DNA of 64,000 nt, taken from positions 434,001 to 498,000 of the forward strand of contig NZ_NJDE01000003.1 of the NCBI RefSeq assembly GCF_002205895.1, read 5' to 3'. The position numbers and the translations under genes are program-made. This DNA comes from Saccharibacillus sp. O23 (GTDB lineage Bacteria > Bacillota > Bacilli > Paenibacillales > Paenibacillaceae). A model generated the notes under the pieces. The model saw only the letters and a list, made by a program, of their open reading frames with translations. It was not told the DNA's origin and did not search any database. Shown in pieces: positions 1-8,957 of this stretch. Positions within the stretch are counted from its first letter, which is position 1; each line of letters begins with the position of its first letter.

Positions 1-686
1 GGAACGAGCGTCGGGACCACGATCCGGTTGTCGTTCGTGCCTTCCTGAACGTTGACCCAACGATACGGGCGCATGTATTGGAAAAACGTCTTCGACGGGT
101 TGCCCGACGCGGAAGCGCCGCGTACCGCTCCGATCAGATCGACCATCTTGCCGAGCGGGGAATCGGAATTGCCGCCTTTGTTATCGGAGAACTCGTCGTC
201 GTATTTGACCTTCGTCGCGTCTTGAGGAATATCCGCGATCGAAGTCTTCGTCTCGCTGATCTTGCGATACGCGTCCGCGAACGGACCCAGTCCTTCGGTC
301 GCGCCGTAGGTCTGGTTGCGGCGGTCCGTATAGTAAGCGGCGTCTTCGTCCGCTTGGGTACGGACAGCGGCCAGATCGGCCACGTATTGGATGTTATAGT
401 CCAACACGGCCGGCTGAAGCTTCGTTCCGTTGTTCCACGAGCTGCCCGGTTTCCACAGCTTCAAGTATTCCGACAAGATGCCGATCGCGGCGTTGCTCTC
501 GACGGATTGATTGTCGTTTTTGTTCGTTTTATAGTTGTCGACGAAATATCCCCAAGCCGGCGCGGCCGGCAGCTCGATCGTATACGCGTTTTCCGCGGCG
601 ATGGCGGGATGGATCGGCATGGAACCCGAAAGAATGGCGAATCCCAGCGCAACGGCGAGCATTTGTTTCATCGGTCTTTTTTTCAC
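1..686 (-). CDS. Secreted PAP2-superfamily acid phosphatase, N-terminal part (truncated by window edge)
   Basis: About 228 residues are visible; the C-terminal part lies outside the window. Translation starts at a GTG (684-686) about 10 bases after GAGGAG (697-702). A signal peptide of about 30 residues ends in AIAA. The visible end holds K-x6-RP (KTFFQYMRP), the first phosphate-binding motif of the PAP2/class A acid phosphatase superfamily, followed by the edge. The second and third motifs (SGH and SR-x5-H-x3-D) would be beyond the window, so activity cannot be judged. Likely role: extracellular hydrolysis of phosphomonoesters for phosphate scavenging. A Pho-box-like array sits in the intergenic DNA on its 5' side, although it faces the other gene. 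This frame is not the longest open frame here; it was chosen for its signal peptide, RBS and motif. Confidence 0.7.
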   Translation of the reverse strand, partial: MKKRPMKQMLAVALGFAILSGSMPIHPAIAAENAYTIELPAAPAWGYFVDNYKTNKNDNQSVESNAAIGILSEYLKLWKPGSSWNNGTKLQPAVLDYNIQYVADLAAVRTQADEDAAYYTDRRNQTYGATEGLGPFADAYRKISETKTSIADIPQDATKVKYDDEFSDNKGGNSDSPLGKMVDLIGAVRGASASGNPSKTFFQYMRPYRWVNVQEGTNDNRIVVPTLV

Positions 687-831
687 GGTTAATTGGCTCC
701 TCTTCGTATGGTATTCGTCGATTCGAATCGAAGCCAATGTAGCATCGGAAGCGGAAAAACGGCAATGGAACGATTTCGCCTTTGTATCAATTTGGGAAAC
801 TTTTGGACAAATTTCGCTTTTTCCGGCGAAT

Positions 832-885
832 TTAACACACACTTAACAAAACTCTCGAATAAAGTTACAATCTTTCTTGTATAAT
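832..885 (+). promoter_or_regulatory. Pho-box-like hexamer array with -10 element
   Basis: TTAACA occurs at 832-837 and 843-848, and TTACAA at 865-870, all on an 11-base period (the slot at 854 is not conserved). A TATAAT lies at 880-885. If that is the -10, the array covers roughly -60 to -27, which is where PhoP binds in Bacillus Pho promoters (TT(A/T)A(C/T)A repeats, 11-base period). The array points to the AraC-type gene at 909, not to the phosphatase. The start site would fall close to the RBS, giving a very short leader. Chance occurrence in AT-rich spacer DNA is possible. Confidence 0.35.
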
Positions 886-908
886 CCCCCGCGGGAGGAG
901 AGTAACCG

Positions 909-3296
909 ATGAAAAAATGGAATTCCGTGTTGGCCCGTCTGGCCGTGTCTTACCTATCCGTCGTGCTCGTCCTGGTTCTCTCGCTCTGTTCCGTGTTCTA
1001 TCTCTATTCTTCGAACCGTTATATGGAGGAATCGCAGAATCGCAATCAGATCACGCTGGCCAATGCCGCGCGGACGATCGACTCCGAAGTGCTGCAGCGG
1101 ACGCAGCAGCTCGCTCTGCGGCTCGCGCTCGACAAGAACAACGATCTGCGGTCTTTCCGCGCCGACTCTTGGCGCACGCAGCCGAGCCGGCTGCTCGCAT
1201 TGCAGTCGTTATTGAAATCGGAAGCGGACGCCGAGCCGGATCTGATTGAAGCGATCCATCTGTACGATCCGCAGAGCGGGGCGCTGCTGTCTTCGCAGTA
1301 CGGATTCGTCGACCGCAGCGATCTGGAACGCGCTCCCGCTTCGCCGATCGGCTGGGCCGCGCGGATGCAGACGAGTTCGCGGCGCGATTTATGGATGCCG
1401 TCCCGAATCGCGGCCGAAGATCCGTTCTCCGCCCTGCCCGGCGGAAGCGGCCAGAAGCTGCTGACTTACGCGCACGGCTACCCGTTTCAATCTTCGGGCG
1501 CCGACAGCGACCTGATTCTGGCGATCGACGTGAAAGAAGACGCGATTCGGAGAATTCTACATAATATGATGCCTTTTCAAGATCAAGAAACGTGGATCTT
1601 AAGCGCGGACGGAGAAACGGCGCTCGCGGCGGAAAAGGCCGTCGCCGATCCGGCCGTAGGATCGGCAGCATCGGCAAGCGTTGGGTCCGGCGAAAGCGGC
1701 GGACGCACGGACGGCGAATCGTATACGATCTTTCGCGAGCCGCTTGCTTCGACAGGCTGGATGCTCTACAGCGCTACGCCGCACAGTGTCTTCCAAGAGC
1801 AGTCGCTGACGCTGCAGCGGTTGGTGTTGGTCGTGAGCGGGCTCGCCCTGCTGGTCGGCCTATTGTTATCGGGCGTCATGACGAAGCTCATCTACAGTCC
1901 GCTCAAAAGGCTGGTCGGAAAGATTCGGCATCTGGCAGATCCTTCCGCGGACGCAGGTCACGGAACCGGCAACGAATACGGACTGATCGATACGGCGCTG
2001 AACCGCTTGAGCGACCGGGTCTCGACGCTTCAAGAAACGATCGAAGCGACCGGCCCGATCGTCAAGCGCAGCGCCGTGCTGAAGCTGCTGCAAGGCGATT
2101 CGGCGGACGCGTCGCCGAAAGAGCGCCTGCTGCTGGCGGGTCTGTTCGGCGAAGCCGAAAGCTTCCGCTGCCTGCTGCTTCAGCTCGGCGGCAGGGTGCA
2201 CGGCCCGGACGAGTCGGGCGGAATCGGCGGATCGGGGGAATCGGCCCCGACGCCGGCCGAGATCGTCCGCCTGCTGGAGCGGACGGACTTTCCCGGCGGA
2301 TTCTTCGTCGCCGCGGAGCTGCCGGAACGGCGGATCGCCGCGATTCTGGCGCGGCGGCCGGGCGGCGAAGCCGCCGATGTCGGCGTAAGGCCGGGCGAAT
2401 TCGGCCCGGAAGACGCGGACGCCTTTGCACGATCGGTGGCCGCGATCGTGCTGGATGCCTGCCGGACGAAGCTCGGCGCGGACGTGCAGCTCTCTTGGGG
2501 CCGGGAAGTCGACCGGCCGGAAGCGCTGCATCTGAGCTGCGGCGACGCGCAGATCGGCATGAAATACGCGTATTTCATGCCGGAGCGCGCGATGCTGAAC
2601 GATCCGTGCTTGCACGAGCGCGAGAACAGCGAGGAACAGATTCCGCAGCCGCTCTTGGCCCGGTTCAAAGAAAAGCTGGCCGCGCGGCAGCCGGACGAAG
2701 TCGCGGAAGCGATCGAAGCGCTGATCGAAGCGGTACGCGTCGGGCCTTATCCGGCGGATTACGGCCATTTTATCTTGTCGAATATCGTCTTCGCGTATTC
2801 GGATCATCTCAAGAGCGTGCGCTACAGACCGGCCGGCAGCCATCCCGATCTGCACCGGCAGTACGTCGGCTTGGCGCATATCGAAGAGTTCCGGATCTGG
2901 CTGTTGGATTCCGCGCGGGCATTTTTGGCCGAGACGGAAAAGCGCAACGGCGAACGGGCGATCGATACGCTCGAAGCGGCCAAACGGCATATCGACGAAC
3001 ATCTGTCGGGCGATCTGTCGCTGGAATCGGTCTCTTCGGCCGTCTTTATCAGCGCGAAATATCTCAGCCGATTGTTCAAAGAAGAAACGGGCGTCACCTA
3101 TACCGAATATGTGACCGCTCGCCGAATGGAAGCGGCCCGAACCCTGATCCGAAGCGGCAGTCTTAACGTCGAACAGGTCGCCGGATCGGTCGGATACGTC
3201 ACGCCGGCTTATTTTATCAAAAAATTCAAAGAAGCTTACGGCTGCACGCCGGGGCAGTATATGAGAGAAAACCAGCAGCAGGCGCGGTCGTCTTGA
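909..3296 (+). CDS. Membrane-anchored AraC-family transcriptional regulator with extracellular sensor domain
   Basis: 795 residues, start supported by GGGAGGAG about 10 bases upstream. A membrane segment near residues 10-33 and another near 303-328 enclose an extracytoplasmic sensor region of about 270 residues. A HAMP-like stretch follows, then a poorly conserved linker of the kind seen in YesN-type regulators, and an AraC-type double helix-turn-helix at about 690-790 (core ...YLSRLFKEETGVTYTEYV... and ...VGYVTPAYFIKKFKEAYG...). This architecture is common in Paenibacillaceae and usually controls a nearby sugar ABC transporter. The solute-binding lipoprotein 83 bases downstream fits that role. 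The effector is unknown. No kinase domain is present, so signal transfer is probably direct from sensor to DNA-binding domain. Confidence 0.85.
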   Translation: MKKWNSVLARLAVSYLSVVLVLVLSLCSVFYLYSSNRYMEESQNRNQITLANAARTIDSEVLQRTQQLALRLALDKNNDLRSFRADSWRTQPSRLLALQSLLKSEADAEPDLIEAIHLYDPQSGALLSSQYGFVDRSDLERAPASPIGWAARMQTSSRRDLWMPSRIAAEDPFSALPGGSGQKLLTYAHGYPFQSSGADSDLILAIDVKEDAIRRILHNMMPFQDQETWILSADGETALAAEKAVADPAVGSAASASVGSGESGGRTDGESYTIFREPLASTGWMLYSATPHSVFQEQSLTLQRLVLVVSGLALLVGLLLSGVMTKLIYSPLKRLVGKIRHLADPSADAGHGTGNEYGLIDTALNRLSDRVSTLQETIEATGPIVKRSAVLKLLQGDSADASPKERLLLAGLFGEAESFRCLLLQLGGRVHGPDESGGIGGSGESAPTPAEIVRLLERTDFPGGFFVAAELPERRIAAILARRPGGEAADVGVRPGEFGPEDADAFARSVAAIVLDACRTKLGADVQLSWGREVDRPEALHLSCGDAQIGMKYAYFMPERAMLNDPCLHERENSEEQIPQPLLARFKEKLAARQPDEVAEAIEALIEAVRVGPYPADYGHFILSNIVFAYSDHLKSVRYRPAGSHPDLHRQYVGLAHIEEFRIWLLDSARAFLAETEKRNGERAIDTLEAAKRHIDEHLSGDLSLESVSSAVFISAKYLSRLFKEETGVTYTEYVTARRMEAARTLIRSGSLNVEQVAGSVGYVTPAYFIKKFKEAYGCTPGQYMRENQQQARSS

Positions 3297-3379
3297 AGCA
3301 GCGAGGAAGAACGGCGGCGCCAAGTCGGCGCAGCGCAAACCGCACCCGATCCGGTCTGAGCGGAGAAAGGAAGATCCCG

Positions 3380-5035
3380 ATGAAGCATGCGAAGAAACGA
3401 AAATCAACATGGACGGCGTTATGGATCGCTCTGCTTCTGCCGGGCGTGGCGGGCTGCGAAGCCGGAGCAGGTTCGGCGGACGCCGTACGGGGAATGCCGA
3501 GCGGCAGCGAAACGGCCGGATCGGTTCCCGAATACGCGATCTCGTGGACGATGCATCAGAACCTGCCCGTGCCCGAAAACGCGGAGATCGTGCGGCGGAT
3601 CGAACAGAAATACGACGTCGATCTCGACATCTGGAATCTGGAAAATAACCGCTACGAGTCGCTGCTGGATCTCAAGCTGGCGCAGCAAGGCGCGCCGGAT
3701 CTGCTGCGGATCCGTCAGCCGCAGGATCTGCTCAAGTATCAACAGCAGGGGCTGCTGGCCGAGATTCCTGCCGGAACGCTGGAACGCTATGCGCCGAATC
3801 TCATGGCCGCGATCCGGGAATACGCGCCGGATTACGCCGATTACGGCCGGGTCGACGGACGAATCTACGGCATCCCGGTCGTGAATCCGACCAACGCTTA
3901 CCGAATCCCCGTCGTGTACCGGCAGGATTGGCTCGACAAATTAGGACTTAAAGTTCCGGATACGCTGGACGAATTCGAGAAAGTGATCTACGCGTTCGCC
4001 AACGAAGATCCGGACGGCGACGGGATCAAAAATACATACGGCTTATCGCTCGAAGGCATGAATGTGGTGTTCGGCGCATTCGGCCAGATCGTGTTCGCGG
4101 ATCAGCTTTATTTCGGCGAAAAAGACGGGAAACTGACGATCGGGGCATTGGAGCCGGAGATGAAAGAAGCGCTGCGTTATTTGCGAAAGTGGTACGCGGA
4201 CGGCGTGATCGATCCCGAGTTTATTACGGGCGAAAACAAAGGCGGTTATAAACATCTCTCGCATGCTTGGATCAACGGGCGGATCGGCATGACTTCGATG
4301 GGCAACTATTACCATTGGATCGACGACGGCGATTATCAGGCATGGACGGCGAACGCCGCGGGCGAGATCTCGGAAACGCCGGTCGAAGCGACCTACAACG
4401 TCAAAGAGTTGAAAGCCAAAAATCCGTCGGCGCGCGTATCGTTCGGCCGACCGTTCCGCGGCCCCGAAGGCAAACGCGGCTCCAAAGCGTACGATATGCT
4501 GATGAGCTTCGCGGCGATCGGAGCGGACGCGGCCAAAGAACCGGGCAAACTGGAGAAAATCTTGCAGATTCTCGACGATGTCAGCGCCAACCCGGACTTG
4601 GACGAGCGTACGACTCTGAAAAACGGCATCCGCGGCAAACACTGGCAGTGGGCGGATTCTTCCCGTCAGGAAGCCGTCGTGCTGCCGCCTTACGAAGAAT
4701 CGGCCAATTACCTGAATACGATCGGGGCCAATATCGGCATGAACGTGCCGGTTCCGCCGACCGGTCGCCGCGAACGATGGGCCGCCACGCTCGGCTTGGA
4801 TCGCGACGGCATCTATAACGCGCTGGAAGTCTCGACGCCGTCGCTCGTTCGCGACAGCGCCGAATTGATCCGTTTGCGTAATCAGGCGTACATCTCGTTC
4901 ATTACGGGCGAGCGGCCGCTGGAAGAGTTCGACGCCTTCGTGCAGGCGTTCATGGATGCGGGCGGCACGCAGGTGTTGGCGGAAGCGAACGCTTCTCGCG
5001 CCGGAATCACAACCGCTGCAAATGCGTATCCTTGA
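3380..5035 (+). CDS. Extracellular solute-binding lipoprotein (ABC transporter family 1, LplA-like)
   Basis: 551 residues from ATG 3380, chosen over an upstream in-frame start because AGAAAGGAAG precedes it and the product then begins with a lipoprotein signal: basic N-end, hydrophobic stretch, lipobox VAGC with Cys about residue 23. The fold features of family 1 solute-binding proteins follow, including a DPDGDG-type acidic loop (NEDPDGDGIKNTYG), which in this family resembles a calcium site. Expected role: capture of an oligosaccharide at the outer membrane face for an ABC permease. No permease genes are adjacent, so the partner must be encoded elsewhere or this is an orphan receptor. It follows the AraC sensor gene and probably belongs to its regulon. 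Its last 29 bases overlap the convergent DUF4260 gene. Confidence 0.85.
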   Translation: MKHAKKRKSTWTALWIALLLPGVAGCEAGAGSADAVRGMPSGSETAGSVPEYAISWTMHQNLPVPENAEIVRRIEQKYDVDLDIWNLENNRYESLLDLKLAQQGAPDLLRIRQPQDLLKYQQQGLLAEIPAGTLERYAPNLMAAIREYAPDYADYGRVDGRIYGIPVVNPTNAYRIPVVYRQDWLDKLGLKVPDTLDEFEKVIYAFANEDPDGDGIKNTYGLSLEGMNVVFGAFGQIVFADQLYFGEKDGKLTIGALEPEMKEALRYLRKWYADGVIDPEFITGENKGGYKHLSHAWINGRIGMTSMGNYYHWIDDGDYQAWTANAAGEISETPVEATYNVKELKAKNPSARVSFGRPFRGPEGKRGSKAYDMLMSFAAIGADAAKEPGKLEKILQILDDVSANPDLDERTTLKNGIRGKHWQWADSSRQEAVVLPPYEESANYLNTIGANIGMNVPVPPTGRRERWAATLGLDRDGIYNALEVSTPSLVRDSAELIRLRNQAYISFITGERPLEEFDAFVQAFMDAGGTQVLAEANASRAGITTAANAYP

Positions 5036-5354
5036 AGCCCGATTCGTATTTGAGGCCGTAGCCCATCATCCGGTCGAATCCGATATGCGCCGTCCAGATC
5101 AAACCGATCATCAGCAGCGTTTGCGCGGAGAACAACCAACCGGCCGACAAGAGCAGCAGCGGCACGGCGTAGGTATGGGCGGCGTTATAGACGCGGGCGC
5201 CGAGCTTGTTTCCCCGCATATAGCCGATCATGAATACGTCCGGAGCGAACAGCAGCAGCGCGAACAGCAATCCGCTGTAACCGTTGACGAAATACAGGGC
5301 AGTCGCGATCGCCAGCACGGCCAATCCTTCTAAACGAAGCAGTACGGTATTCAT
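5007..5354 (-). CDS. DUF4260 family membrane protein
   Basis: 115 residues. The start at 5354 follows AAAGGAG by 9 bases; a longer reading to 5381 has no RBS. About four hydrophobic segments cover most of the length. The motifs AALYFVNGYSG, LFAPDVFMIGY and a C-terminal WTAHIGFDRMMGYGLKY are typical of DUF4260, a small integral membrane family of unknown function in Firmicutes and Proteobacteria. It starts 4 bases after the TetR gene and its RBS lies inside the end of that gene, so the two are one transcriptional and probably translationally coupled unit. The TetR protein is therefore likely to control this membrane protein. Confidence 0.8.
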   Translation of the reverse strand: MNTVLLRLEGLAVLAIATALYFVNGYSGLLFALLLFAPDVFMIGYMRGNKLGARVYNAAHTYAVPLLLLSAGWLFSAQTLLMIGLIWTAHIGFDRMMGYGLKYESGFKDTHLQRL

Positions 5355-5358
5355 ACGA

Positions 5359-6021
5359 TCAGTCTCCTTTGTTAGAGGCATTATTCGGGCGCGTTTGCGA
5401 AGAGGCGTTCGAACCCTCGGCCGTCGAACGGATTCCGCCGAGCATCCAGCCGATGCCCTGCGCGACCTGCTCGTAAGAAAGCGGCTGCTCCGTCAGCGAC
5501 AGCGGCGATTGCAGCGTCAGTCCGTCGAACACGGCTTGGATCAGCGCGGCGAGGTTCTGTTTCTCGTCTTGCGCCAGCGGAAGTTCGAGCCTGTCGATCA
5601 CCAGCAGGATGCCGGCTCTCATTTCCTTGTAGATGTCCAGCAGTTCGGCGGCCAGCTTCTCGTTGTTGACGCTCTCCGACCATAAGCTGATCAGAAGCGT
5701 GAACCATTCGGGATTGGCTTTCCGGAATTCGGAGACATGGCGCAATCCCTGCTGAAGTATGTCCTGCGGCGAAGCTTGAAGATCCAATCCGGCGAACGCT
5801 TCTCTCATCCCCCGGTTGATCATCCATTCGCGCACGACTTCGACCAGCAGCGTTTCTTTGCTGCCGAAATGGTAGCCGATCAATCCTTGCGCGACCCCGG
5901 CCCGAGCCGCGATGTCTTTCATGGAGGCTCTCGCATACCCGACCTGTCCGAATAAAGTAAAAGCGGCCTGCAGGATGGCGTTCTTGCGTTCGTCCTGCGG
6001 TTTGTTTGATTCGGTTGCCAT
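5359..6021 (-). CDS. TetR/AcrR family transcriptional repressor
   Basis: 220 residues from ATG 6021, preceded by GAGGGG. A farther upstream ATG at 6042 was rejected because it would lie inside the operator and has no RBS. The N-terminal helix-turn-helix (about residues 15-60) reads AAFTLFGQVGYARASMKDIAARAG followed by VAQGLIGYHFGSKETLL, the canonical TetR pattern. The C-terminal ligand domain is not assignable. The gene leads an operon with the DUF4260 membrane protein. Two identical 18-base operators flank its promoter, pointing to tight autorepression. Confidence 0.85.
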   Translation of the reverse strand: MATESNKPQDERKNAILQAAFTLFGQVGYARASMKDIAARAGVAQGLIGYHFGSKETLLVEVVREWMINRGMREAFAGLDLQASPQDILQQGLRHVSEFRKANPEWFTLLISLWSESVNNEKLAAELLDIYKEMRAGILLVIDRLELPLAQDEKQNLAALIQAVFDGLTLQSPLSLTEQPLSYEQVAQGIGWMLGGIRSTAEGSNASSQTRPNNASNKGD

Positions 6022-6042
6022 TTTTCTTATTGCCCCTCTCAT

Positions 6043-6103
6043 ACTGTTTGATCGAACAGTCAGTTTATATGCTTATCATAAAACTGTTTGATCGAACAGT
6101 CAA
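6043..6103 (-). promoter_or_regulatory. TetR promoter with two identical 18-bp operators
   Basis: ACTGTTTGATCGAACAGT occurs at 6043-6060 and again at 6083-6100, identical including the following CA, with centres 40 bases apart. Each is a near-palindrome (arms ACTGTT/AACAGT). On the minus strand a TTGACT (-35, 6098-6103) and TATGAT (-10, 6075-6080) are separated by exactly 17 bases. One operator overlaps the spacer and -35, the other lies just downstream of the start site, so repressor binding would block this promoter. Confidence 0.75.
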
Positions 6104-6149
6104 CTAGTATTCAAAATTTATCTTTTCCGCTCGGAAAGACGGATTGCGC

Positions 6150-6175
6150 AAAAAAGCCGCTGCGAATGCAGCGGC
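6150..6175 (-). terminator. Intrinsic terminator of the VOC gene
   Basis: Eight-base GC-rich stem (6156-6163 with 6168-6175), loop GAAT, then six T residues on the minus strand (6150-6155). It sits 25 bases after the VOC stop. Confidence 0.85.
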
Positions 6176-6199
6176 CTCTTTTCGTTTCTAAGCGAAAAT

Positions 6200-6694
6200 T
6201 TATCCTTCGTATGCTTGCTCCAACGTCGGAATGTCGATCTTTTTCATCTGAAGCAGAGCTTTCATGACGCGGCCCGAGCGTTCCGGATCGCCGCCGGACA
6301 GCAGTTCGTTCAACCGCTTCGGCACGATCTGCCAAGAGACGCCGAATTGGTCTTTCAGCCATCCGCACTGCTGCGCTTCGACGTCTCCGCCTGCGGAAAG
6401 TCCGTCCCAGAGGCGGTCGACTTCGGCTTGATCGTCGCAGTGAACGACGAAAGAGATCGCTTCGGTAAACCGAAACTGCGGGCCGCCGTTCAAGCCGATG
6501 AAACGCTGCCCTTCCAATTCGAAATCCACCGTCATCGCTTTGCCTTCGAACGACTTGTCGTAGCTTTCTTTGCCGTAACGGGTCACCTTGCGAATAGCGG
6601 AATTCCGAAAAAGCGATACGTAGAACTCGGCCGCTTCTTCCGCTTGAAAATCGAACCAGAGATTGGGCGTGATCTTCTGAATCGTACTCGACAT
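6200..6694 (-). CDS. VOC family protein (PhnB-like)
   Basis: 164 residues with AAGGAGG upstream. The sequence carries the PhnB/3-demethylubiquinone methyltransferase-like VOC signature: ITPNLWFDFQAEEAAEFYVSLF near the N-end, GKAMTVDFELEGQRFIGLNGGP, and DQFGVSWQIVP in the second half. The vicinal-oxygen-chelate fold usually binds a metal and a small substrate, but for this subfamily the reaction is not established. The cytoplasmic protein stands alone between the TetR unit and a secreted glycosidase-like gene; it has its own terminator. Confidence 0.85.
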   Translation of the reverse strand: MSSTIQKITPNLWFDFQAEEAAEFYVSLFRNSAIRKVTRYGKESYDKSFEGKAMTVDFELEGQRFIGLNGGPQFRFTEAISFVVHCDDQAEVDRLWDGLSAGGDVEAQQCGWLKDQFGVSWQIVPKRLNELLSGGDPERSGRVMKALLQMKKIDIPTLEQAYEG

Positions 6695-6728
6695 GCCGAC
6701 GCCTCCTTATTTTGCGTTTCCCGCTCGC

Positions 6729-8447
6729 TTAAGGCTTGACCTTCACGTTCCCGAATACGGCTTTCGCGGCCGAATCTTCGCCCGGATTGCTGAGCGCGAG
6801 GCCGATATACGCGCGGCCGTTCATCGGGATGCGGATCGTGCCGATCCGCGTCCAATTCTTGCCGTCGGCCGAGATCGAGCCGACGAACGCGTCGCCCGTG
6901 CGGCTGAGCTTCAGCCAGCTCGGAGCGGCGGCATCGGCCGTGCGGTCGGCCGTTTCTTCGCCCGCCGTTTCGCGGTATTGGAAAGCCGCCCCGTTCTCGG
7001 GCGTGAGCACCATATCCACATGCCGCGCGTCGGCGGCCAATGATTCGCGGATCGAGATCCCGGCTTTGGCCCATTCGTCCAAGCGGCTCAGCGACTTCGC
7101 TTGAACGATCATCTCCGCGTCGCCCGAGATCGGGCGGTACACGTAGTTCAGCGCGTCCGATTCGCCCCAGACGTCCGTGGAACTGCCGCCGAGCGTAAAC
7201 TGCTTCTTGGCCGTCTGATACGACGCCGTTCCCGGCATCGATCCGATATTGCGGCCCTGCCAGCCTGCCGGCAGCTTGGCGGCGTAATCTTGTTCGTCCG
7301 AATCCGGCCAACCGGTCCGCTCGTCGATCGCGGCCAGATCGTCTCCCGTCCAAGCATCGTAAGCGAAGAACGACAACCGCTCGACCTCAGGGTAATTCCG
7401 CCGGATACCGCCGTAGATCTCCCGGTACGTCTCGTCCGTCCAGTCCTGATCCAGCGTCGGCACGATCTTGGCTTTCGTTCCGGCCAGCCGATCGCGAACG
7501 TCTTTCAAGATGCCGGACTTGTCTCCGTACACCCACTCGCTATCGTGACCCCAATCGTCGAAATAGGCCATCGGCGCGATAAAATCGACGGACGATTTGA
7601 ACTTGGCGATATTCTGTCCGACTTCGGCAAATTCCGGCGGCAGCACGTATACGCCGAGCTGCACGTTCGGGCGGGTAGACGATCGGAGATCGCGGCGGAC
7701 GTCGCTTACGTACTGTCCGAGCCGTTCGGTACGCCATTCGTTCCACTGTTTGCGCTTCGCGGAATCTTTGCCGAAATCGATATCGAGCGGCGAGTACCCG
7801 AACCGTGCGCGATATTCGGCGATCGTGCCGTCGCCGACGTCCATGTTGTAGTCGTCGAAACGAATCCAGTCTAGGACCACGCCGTCGACCGAATAATTTT
7901 CGGCGACTTCGCGAATGATCGAACGCTCGTACCGCTGAACGTCAAGGTTCAACGGATTCACGAAATATTCGCTGCCGTTCGAACCGGTAAACGGCACCCG
8001 TTTGCCGTTTACGAGCGCCTGCATCTGCCAGTTTTTATTTTTGAGAAAAGCTTCCTGATCGTGGAACTGCGGAATCCAAGCGTTGACCTTGATCCCGGCG
8101 GTGTGAGCCTGCGCCACGACTTCCCGCAGCGCGTCGAAGTCCTCGTACCCTTCCGCGATCGGAGCGATCTTGCTGGCGTAGAACACTTGGCCCGAAGGCA
8201 CTTCGTCGTCTTCGTCCTGCTTCACGTTCATGCTGATGACGTCGACGCCGTGCCGCTCCGCCAGATCGACGAAGTTCCGTACGTCGTCTTTGTCTTTGAA
8301 CTGGTTGACCGTCCGCACGATCACTTCCGTCTCGAACGGCGGATAATCGCCCGTCTCGGCCGCGGCCGGTACGGAACCGCCGATCAGCGAGACGATCAGC
8401 GCAAGAGTCAGCATCGCGGCCGGCTTCTTTTTCCGAATACGTGTCAT
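6729..8447 (-). CDS. Secreted glycoside hydrolase-like protein (family 10-like / DUF4015 type)
   Basis: 572 residues; GGAGG lies upstream of the ATG. A signal peptide of about 30 residues ends in AAAE. Residues of about 40-370 look like a (beta/alpha)8 glycosidase: VRTVNQFKDKDDVRNFVDLAERHGVDVISMNVK, GIKVNAWIPQFH, and the strand-end VDGVVLDWIRFDDYN, as in GHL10/DUF187-type hydrolases that act on cell-wall or surface polysaccharides. The C-terminal about 180 residues (SYQTAKKQFTLGGSSTDVWGESDALNYVYRP onward) resemble a DUF1349-type beta-sandwich, probably carbohydrate binding. The substrate is not known. It stands at the head of its own transcript, 35 bases upstream of the VOC gene. Confidence 0.7.
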   Translation of the reverse strand: MTRIRKKKPAAMLTLALIVSLIGGSVPAAAETGDYPPFETEVIVRTVNQFKDKDDVRNFVDLAERHGVDVISMNVKQDEDDEVPSGQVFYASKIAPIAEGYEDFDALREVVAQAHTAGIKVNAWIPQFHDQEAFLKNKNWQMQALVNGKRVPFTGSNGSEYFVNPLNLDVQRYERSIIREVAENYSVDGVVLDWIRFDDYNMDVGDGTIAEYRARFGYSPLDIDFGKDSAKRKQWNEWRTERLGQYVSDVRRDLRSSTRPNVQLGVYVLPPEFAEVGQNIAKFKSSVDFIAPMAYFDDWGHDSEWVYGDKSGILKDVRDRLAGTKAKIVPTLDQDWTDETYREIYGGIRRNYPEVERLSFFAYDAWTGDDLAAIDERTGWPDSDEQDYAAKLPAGWQGRNIGSMPGTASYQTAKKQFTLGGSSTDVWGESDALNYVYRPISGDAEMIVQAKSLSRLDEWAKAGISIRESLAADARHVDMVLTPENGAAFQYRETAGEETADRTADAAAPSWLKLSRTGDAFVGSISADGKNWTRIGTIRIPMNGRAYIGLALSNPGEDSAAKAVFGNVKVKP

Positions 8448-8493
8448 AGCTCGCCTCCGTCTGTAGGTATCTTGTTGAAATGCGCGATTCTGC

Positions 8494-8913
8494 TTAGAGT
8501 GTTCGGTAAATGCGAATCTCGACGCCCGACTCGGCCGGCAGTCCTTCTCCGATCAGCGGCTCGCCGTTCAGGAAAGACAGCGCCTTGCTGTTGGTGACGA
8601 TCCGAGGCGCCGTGCGGAACATGACGTCCGTAAGCGCGGGATCGAAGGTTCCGTTATTCTCGATATAGATCTCGCAGGCCTGCCCGTCGCGATCGTTCCC
8701 TCTCAGCATGTACCGAGCCGACAACGTGTGACCGCCGCCGTATCGGCCGATGATCTGGGTATCCACGCCGCCTTCCAGTACCGTTCCTTCGAAGTATGGG
8801 CCCGTCGCATGTCCGCCGAACGGAATCATGACGACGGTATCGCCTTCTTCGTTCTCCAGTACGCTCGCTTCCCGCGTCGTGACGTGTATGCGAAGCACTT
8901 CTTCCCGTTCCAT
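8494..8913 (-). CDS. DUF3237 family protein
   Basis: 139 residues, start set by AAGGAGG. The motifs MIPFGGHATGPYFEGTVLEGGVDTQ and ARYMLRGNDRDGQACEIYIENNG match DUF3237, a small beta-barrel family of unknown reaction often found beside esterases and dehydrogenases. It lies 44 bases after the esterase gene on the same strand, so the two are probably cotranscribed and could share a substrate. Confidence 0.8.
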   Translation of the reverse strand: MEREEVLRIHVTTREASVLENEEGDTVVMIPFGGHATGPYFEGTVLEGGVDTQIIGRYGGGHTLSARYMLRGNDRDGQACEIYIENNGTFDPALTDVMFRTAPRIVTNSKALSFLNGEPLIGEGLPAESGVEIRIYRTL

Positions 8914-8957
8914 GCGCGCCTCCTTTTATTGAAAAATCCGTGAATAAGCGCTCTGCG

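Noticed and set aside
78-692. 204-codon plus-strand frame at the left edge
   Set aside because: No RBS or motif; the minus-strand frame has a signal peptide, RBS and a K-x6-RP phosphatase motif.
1592-3410. Two ~515-codon frames on either strand inside the AraC gene
   Set aside because: Arg-rich shadows of a gene with clear membrane and HTH domains.
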